Virus record (IMG/VR): IMGVR_UViG_3300025127_000046
Span: 1-56,264 of that record
DNA from: a virus
Length of the DNA: 56,264 nucleotides
Strand: one strand, 5' to 3'
Below, one piece after another: positions 53,074 to 56,264 of this stretch (position 1 is the first letter of the stretch; each line of letters opens with the position of its first letter). The notes under the pieces were generated by a model that was not told the DNA's origin, did no database searches, and worked only from the letters and a program-made list of their open reading frames with translations. The position numbers and the translations under genes are program-made.

Positions 53074-53381
53074 TGGATTTACTATATTTTATTCTTGCCT
53101 CATATGGCTTGACCTTTATTTTGGTTTATGGCAAGATTTTTGAAGACCTAAGGCCGGCAAAAGATTATAGTAAAAAATGGAATACACTATTTCATTGCCC
53201 TCTTTGCGTAGGATTTTGGACAGGATGCTTTCTTTTTTTGATAAACGCCGGAACCGAACTATTTACTTTTGATTACACAATTGCAAATTTTTTTATTTGC
53301 GGTTGGATCTCATCTGGGACTTCTTATTTTCTATCTATGGTAGTGGATGATTCCGGATTTAAAATAACAAAAAAGGAATAA
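53073..53381 (+). CDS. Membrane protein with CPLC motif (DUF1360-like)
   Basis: A 102-aa protein from ATG 53073 (TGATG overlap with the previous stop, GGAG upstream; a TTG at 53070 is less likely). Hydrophobic segments: LLYFILASYGLTFILVYG, then FWTGCFLFLINAG and FFICGWISSGTSYFLSM, with FHCPLCVGFWTG between, which resembles DUF1360 proteins. It probably lies in the host inner membrane. Role in a phage unknown; superinfection control is one guess. Confidence 0.66.
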   Translation: MDLLYFILASYGLTFILVYGKIFEDLRPAKDYSKKWNTLFHCPLCVGFWTGCFLFLINAGTELFTFDYTIANFFICGWISSGTSYFLSMVVDDSGFKITKKE

Positions 53382-53384
53382 AAG

Positions 53385-53708
53385 ATGAAATTAACAAGCA
53401 AAAGACTTAAGCAAATGATCAAGCGGGAACTAAAGGAAATGATGTCTTACAATAGAGATGATGACCAAAGAAGCAAGAATGCATTCATGATGCATCATTT
53501 GAACAACGTTTTGAATGGGATTACTGCTATCCCTGTTGACCAAAAAGCACAAATTGAATCTTCAGTGAAAAACTATACAAGAAATGCAGATTTTCCACAG
53601 ACATTTGATAATGCTTTAGAAATGGCTCTCAATGATACAGTGCCCGAATTACCTAGTGAGTTAAAAGGAATGATCATGCAGCAAGTAAGATCACAATCAG
53701 GAGAATAA
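53385..53708 (+). CDS. Small protein with capsid-targeting-like N-terminus, upstream of the prohead protease
   Basis: A 107-aa helical protein beginning MKLTSKRLKQMIKRELKEMM. The IxE of the other copies is replaced by K-R-E, with L-K-E three residues on. The rest (NAFMMHHLNNVLNGITAIPV, then LPSELKGMIMQQVRS) is helical. Gene position just before the protease is that of T4 core genes 67 and 68, so it may be a minor prohead core protein. Confidence 0.66.
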   Translation: MKLTSKRLKQMIKRELKEMMSYNRDDDQRSKNAFMMHHLNNVLNGITAIPVDQKAQIESSVKNYTRNADFPQTFDNALEMALNDTVPELPSELKGMIMQQVRSQSGE

Positions 53709-53709
53709 A

Positions 53710-53763
53710 ATGACTAAAAAATGGATGTTACAGCCCGTTCGACGTTGTTGTTCAGGAAGCTGA
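53710..53763 (+). CDS. Possible 17-aa microgene before the prohead protease
   Basis: ATG 53710 to TGA 53763 encodes MTKKWMLQPVRRCCSGS. GGAG lies about eight bases upstream. It lies in an 89-base gap that also holds a GC-rich hairpin at 53769. A second open frame from ATG 53721 (31 codons, reading VTARSTLLFRKLTQAGNARN in its middle) overlaps it but lacks a ribosome-binding site. I cannot tell which, if either, is made; it may instead be a regulatory leader. Confidence 0.35.
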   Translation: MTKKWMLQPVRRCCSGS

Positions 53764-53768
53764 CTCAA

Positions 53769-53783
53769 GCGGGTAACGCCCGC
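53769..53783 (+). promoter_or_regulatory. GC-rich hairpin ahead of the prohead protease
   Basis: GCGGG-TAACG-CCCGC forms a five-base-pair stem with a five-base loop, ending 14 bases before ATG 53798; AAGGAA lies between. It has no U-run, so it is not a typical terminator. It could mask or stabilise the protease leader. Confidence 0.4.
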
Positions 53784-53797
53784 AATAAGGAAAGAAA

Positions 53798-54424
53798 ATG
53801 GCTAAAAAATTATTAACAGAATTTTTTGAACTTTGCAAGGATGGTATTTGCCAAGACCTGTTGACCGAGAGGGAAAAGAGAGAAATGGCAAATGGCGTTC
53901 TGTATTTATCTGGTAGACTTCAGACATGCGAAAAAAAGAATGGCAATGGAAGAGTCTACCCGTGTAAAGTTCTTGATAGAGAGATTAACAATTACAAAAG
54001 AGTTATAGAGGACAACAGGGCTTTAGGCGAACTAGATCACCCTGATGACTCGGTTATAAATCTTAGAAATGCTTCTCATATGGTAACAGACATCTGGTGG
54101 GAAGGAAATGATGTAATGGGCAAGATAAAGGTCCTAGACACACCATCTGGTAAGATCTTGAAAGATCTTATCAATAACGGCGTAAAATTAGGAATTTCTT
54201 CTAGAGGCCTTGGATCTGTAAAAGAAAGCATGGGAAACACTGTTGTGCAAGAAGACTTTGAACTAATCTGCTTTGACATTGTTTCGGAACCATCAACGCC
54301 CGACGCCTACATATATCCAGAGCAGAGCGCTTCGGGCAGAACCATTAGGATGCGTGAAAACAAACTTAATGAAAAGAAAGATCTGATACTTAACGATCTT
54401 TTTGATAAAATTTTGAGAGACTAA
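53798..54424 (+). CDS. Prohead maturation protease (gp21-like)
   Basis: A 208-aa serine protease of the T4 gp21 type (assemblin-like fold). Visible family features are VLYLSGRLQTCEKKNGNGRV, H81 in LGELDHPDDS and S134-S135 in KLGISSRGLGSV, with the second catalytic region in FDIVSEPSTPDAYIYPE. It digests the scaffold and trims head proteins, cutting after E in [IL]-x-E. T4 gp21 itself is processed, and this protein has possible sites near both ends (LLTE, RENKLNE). It is the likely processor of all proteins with the shared N-terminal peptide. Its stop overlaps the next ATG. Confidence 0.92.
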   Translation: MAKKLLTEFFELCKDGICQDLLTEREKREMANGVLYLSGRLQTCEKKNGNGRVYPCKVLDREINNYKRVIEDNRALGELDHPDDSVINLRNASHMVTDIWWEGNDVMGKIKVLDTPSGKILKDLINNGVKLGISSRGLGSVKESMGNTVVQEDFELICFDIVSEPSTPDAYIYPEQSASGRTIRMRENKLNEKKDLILNDLFDKILRD

Positions 54425-54831
54425 TGAATAAAAATGAACTAAAGAGAATCTTGAAACCTCTTATAAAGGAGTGTATCAAGGAAGTGCTTTTTGAAGAAAG
54501 TGGCGCTTTGTCGCATGTTATAAAAGAAGTTGCGGTTGGTTTATCTGGAAAAGAAACAATAACAGAATCCAACTATAATGCGCCCAAACCCAAGGCAAAC
54601 AATAAGCACTTAAAACAAAAAAAGAAAAAATTGCTTGATGTTATTGGGCGTGATGCTTACAACGGAATAGATCTTTTTGAAGGGACAACCCCGGCTCCAG
54701 CGCCTGTTCAAACTGGAAACGGTAGAGGTCCATTGTCTGATGTGGCCCCTAATGATCCCGGAGTTGATATAAGTGAAATTTTTAATGCAAAATCATTTGC
54801 AATTTCTAGAAAAATGATGGGGAAAGAATAA
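54424..54831 (+). CDS. Prohead core/scaffold-like protein
   Basis: A 135-aa protein after the protease, where T4 has its scaffold gene 22. It starts MNKNELKRILKPLIKECIKE, a variant of the shared signature, with VLFEE. Further possible protease sites are TITE and LFE. The middle is Lys-rich (KHLKQKKKKLLDVIGRD), then a Pro/Gly linker (TTPAPAPVQTGNGRGPLSD) and a helical end. It is shorter than a normal gp22 and could be a minor core protein or a cut-down scaffold. The stop overlaps the bS21 start. Confidence 0.65.
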   Translation: MNKNELKRILKPLIKECIKEVLFEESGALSHVIKEVAVGLSGKETITESNYNAPKPKANNKHLKQKKKKLLDVIGRDAYNGIDLFEGTTPAPAPVQTGNGRGPLSDVAPNDPGVDISEIFNAKSFAISRKMMGKE

Positions 54832-55037
54832 TGGCAACAAATCTGGTTGTAAAGCCTAGAAGGGGCGAAAATATTGAGCGAGTTATAAAAAGGTTCAATA
54901 GGAAAGTAAAGAAACTTGGAATCATAAACGAATACAAGGAAAGTCAAAGGTATACTAAGCCTTCTGATAAGCGAAGATTGAGAAACAAGAGATCCGATAG
55001 AAGAAGAGCAAAGGAATTAGCAAAAGCTAACAAATGA
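54831..55037 (+). CDS. rpsU-like: Ribosomal protein bS21 homologue
   Basis: A 68-aa basic protein with the bS21 layout: MATNLVVKPRRGENIERVIK then RFNRKVKKLGIINEYKESQR, followed by YTKPSDKRRLRNKRSDRRRA. The RRGENIERVIKRFNRKVKK helix and the YTKPS turn match bacterial S21 (helix, Y-[ET]-K-P-[ST], basic second helix). bS21 sits near the Shine-Dalgarno helix of the small subunit; phage copies are known in aquatic phages and can replace the host protein. Here it is coupled to the scaffold gene by a TAATG overlap, which would time it with head assembly. Confidence 0.85.
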   Translation: MATNLVVKPRRGENIERVIKRFNRKVKKLGIINEYKESQRYTKPSDKRRLRNKRSDRRRAKELAKANK

Positions 55038-55045
55038 CTATTTAT
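55038..55045 (+). promoter_or_regulatory. CTATTTAT candidate late promoter element
   Basis: CTATTTAT begins right after the bS21 stop, 20 bases before ATG 55066, with TTGGAG between. The spacing is identical to the 30680 copy. Confidence 0.5.
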
Positions 55046-55065
55046 AAAAGATTGGAGAAATAACT

Positions 55066-55527
55066 ATGTCAGTACATAAGTATACAAGTTGGGGCAGGAC
55101 AAGAAGCCCAAAAAATATAGCAGGCTCTCAAGGTGGAACAGTAACACCGGTTGAGAGTTTAGATGATTTAAGAGGAATCACGTCAGCAATTGGAAGTCAG
55201 GGTTACGCAACAGAAAACCAAAGATACTTGCATGTGTTGATTGAAGATACTAATGAAGACGACAGCGAAACTGTAACTGTCTTTGGGTATTGCCACGCAT
55301 TTCAAAGATGGTTTCCTCTTATGACAAGAGTCGGAGGAACAAATGCTGCTCAAAGCGGAACAGAGGAAATAAGCATAGTCGGTGAGGATTCCAATCTTAC
55401 TCCTGCCAGTTGTACACCCGACAAACGCACATATCGAGTTTATGAAATTGTCGGAGTTGACAGGGTAGCGTTTCATTGTGCTGACGCTTCTGAGATTAAT
55501 CTCTTTGCCGCTTGTAGCACATTTTAG
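55066..55527 (+). CDS. Virion protein, unknown (153 aa)
   Basis: A 153-aa, beta-rich protein beginning MSVHKYTSWGRTRSPKNIAG, with YLHVLIEDTNEDDSETVTVF and a C-terminal YRVYEIVGVDRVAFHC. No motif. TTGGAG precedes the start. It opens a new structural operon behind a candidate late promoter; a head decoration or tail-fibre-related role is a guess. Confidence 0.66.
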   Translation: MSVHKYTSWGRTRSPKNIAGSQGGTVTPVESLDDLRGITSAIGSQGYATENQRYLHVLIEDTNEDDSETVTVFGYCHAFQRWFPLMTRVGGTNAAQSGTEEISIVGEDSNLTPASCTPDKRTYRVYEIVGVDRVAFHCADASEINLFAACSTF

Positions 55528-55539
55528 TAGGAAACAACT

Positions 55540-56145
55540 ATGGCAGATTTTGGATGGGCATATTTATCTGGGGCAGTAACTGGTGAAGGACCGGCAAAAA
55601 GCATACAGTATTTGAAAGCAACTAACGGTGAATTAACCGGTAGTTCTAAATTTACATTTGATCAAAGCACAAATAAGCTGTTCTTGACCGGAACAATGAT
55701 AATCAGCGGAACCATTCAAGCACTTACGTTTGACGTAATCCACACAAATAAAATAGAATTGCAATCTTCGGGTAGCAGTAATTTTGGTAACGATAGCGGC
55801 GACACACATGTTTTTACAGGGAGCGTTTCTATAGTTTCTGGTGCTTTTAGGAATCATTACAAAAGACTAACAACGACCTCATACACAGCTAGTGCCTATG
55901 ACTCAATAATTGGAGTTAGCGCCAGTGCGGCTGTGTCTATAAAGTTGCCATCGGCAGCAAGCGCTTATGGTAGAGTTCTTATAATAAAAGACGAATGGTC
56001 TTTTACCAGAACAAACCCAAAAGCGATCGGAATTACGGCCTCCTCTGGTCAAAAAATAGACCATGCGGATAATTATGGTATCACTGGAGATAATGCTGCT
56101 CTCAGTTTATACTCGGATGGTGTTTCCAAGTGGTTCATCTATTAG
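55540..56145 (+). CDS. Tail-fibre or appendage-type protein (201 aa)
   Basis: A 201-aa protein with the style of marine-phage fibre proteins: GEGPAKSIQYLKATNGELTG and KFTFDQSTNKLFLTGTMIIS, a repeated DTHVFTGSVSI module, then a compact end with VLIIKDEWSFTRTNPKAIG and YSDGVSKWFIY, the W-F-I-Y end common in trimeric fibre tips. GGAAACAAC precedes its ATG. Likely trimeric, exterior. Confidence 0.7.
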   Translation: MADFGWAYLSGAVTGEGPAKSIQYLKATNGELTGSSKFTFDQSTNKLFLTGTMIISGTIQALTFDVIHTNKIELQSSGSSNFGNDSGDTHVFTGSVSIVSGAFRNHYKRLTTTSYTASAYDSIIGVSASAAVSIKLPSAASAYGRVLIIKDEWSFTRTNPKAIGITASSGQKIDHADNYGITGDNAALSLYSDGVSKWFIY

Positions 56146-56159
56146 CAGGAGGCTAATTT

Positions 56160-56264
56160 ATGGGTTACAATGTTTTAAGCGGAAGCGTCTCAGTAACACA
56201 TCTAACAAGTGTTAGCGGCTCTTTCATTGGAGACGGATCACAGCTAGAAAATGTTGAGCAGTTT
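56160..56264 (+). CDS. Start of a further fibre-like protein (partial)
   Basis: ATG 56160 follows AGGAGG. The visible 35 residues start MGYNVLSGSVSVTHLTSVSG and continue SFIGDGSQLENVEQF, a short-repeat fibre style with GSFxGDGSxL, which resembles the module in the preceding protein. The gene continues past the window edge. Confidence 0.7.
   Translation, partial: MGYNVLSGSVSVTHLTSVSGSFIGDGSQLENVEQF

Noticed and set aside
53710-53816. Programmed -1 frameshift joining the two small frames before the protease
   Set aside because: The six-A run does not form a standard X-XXY-YYZ site and re-pairing would place a stop codon triplet in the P site; kept only as a remark.
1-56264. tRNA, rRNA, CRISPR, insertion sequences, attachment sites and rho-independent terminators
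   Set aside because: The gaps are too short for RNA genes, I saw no regularly spaced repeats or transposase-like proteins, and no stem-loop followed by a T run. A scan with dedicated tools was not possible here.

Overview
This window is one continuous, gene-dense stretch of a large tailed-phage genome, a myovirus with contractile-tail genes that belongs distantly to the T4-like superfamily. Every gene I can support lies on the + strand. Most genes abut or overlap (TAATG, TGATG and ATGTGA junctions), no gap is longer than about 90 bases, and I see no rRNA, tRNA, CRISPR array or insertion sequence. The T4 assignment rests on a gp55-like late sigma factor, gp25 and gp6 baseplate wedge proteins, a gp17 terminase, a gp20 portal, a gp21 prohead protease, a gp61-like primase and gp46/gp47 recombination functions. 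AT-rich DNA, a phage-encoded ribosomal protein bS21, LamG-type tail proteins and the style of the structural proteins suggest an aquatic or marine phage. The host cannot be fixed from the sequence; one 75-aa secreted protein (44421-44648) weakly recalls deltaproteobacterial or Bdellovibrio-type periplasmic proteins.

Layout. (1) 1-1748: end of an unknown gene, a zinc-ribbon protein, a membrane protein, the late sigma factor and a small helical protein. (2) 1748-33973: tail and baseplate module, comprising an M23 peptidase hub protein, a spike-like protein, a 2039-aa structural protein, gp25, gp6, a domain-inserted wedge or fibre protein, a 2157-aa LamG protein, a 1424-aa protein and several paralogous appendage proteins. 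(3) 33977-42195: DNA-metabolism block led by consensus sigma70 promoters: RuvC-like resolvase, a basic modular virion-type protein, UvdE endonuclease, seven tandem small SH3-like genes, primase, and a single-chain fusion of Mre11/SbcD with Rad50/SbcC. (4) 42197-46673: small genes for lysis-type membrane proteins, a Cys-rich peptide, an ADP-ribosyltransferase and several proteins sharing one N-terminal signature. (5) 46673-55037: packaging and head module with terminase, portal, a second ADP-ribosyltransferase-like protein, prohead protease, a core/scaffold-like protein and bS21. (6) 55038-56264: start of another structural operon. The major capsid, sheath and tube genes are not in the window.

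The most interesting signal is a shared N-terminal peptide of about 20 residues (pattern M-K-[LI]-T-x-x-x-L-x-x-[IL]-I-x-E-E) on many otherwise unrelated proteins. It contains the [IL]-x-E sequence that T4-type prohead proteases cut. It occurs on helical proteins, on a multi-module basic protein with internal copies of the cut site, and in variant form on two unrelated ADP-ribosyltransferase-like proteins. The gp21-like protease is in the same window. I infer a capsid-targeting and ejection system comparable to T4 Alt and the internal proteins, but with more members.

Two promoter classes can be read. Three sigma70 promoters share ACTTGACAA around the -35 and precede the resolvase, UvdE and a lysis-type gene. 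An octamer CTATTTAT lies in four of the few intergenic gaps, about 20 bases before the start codon in three of them, and precedes mainly structural genes; it is a candidate late promoter for the gp55-like sigma factor.
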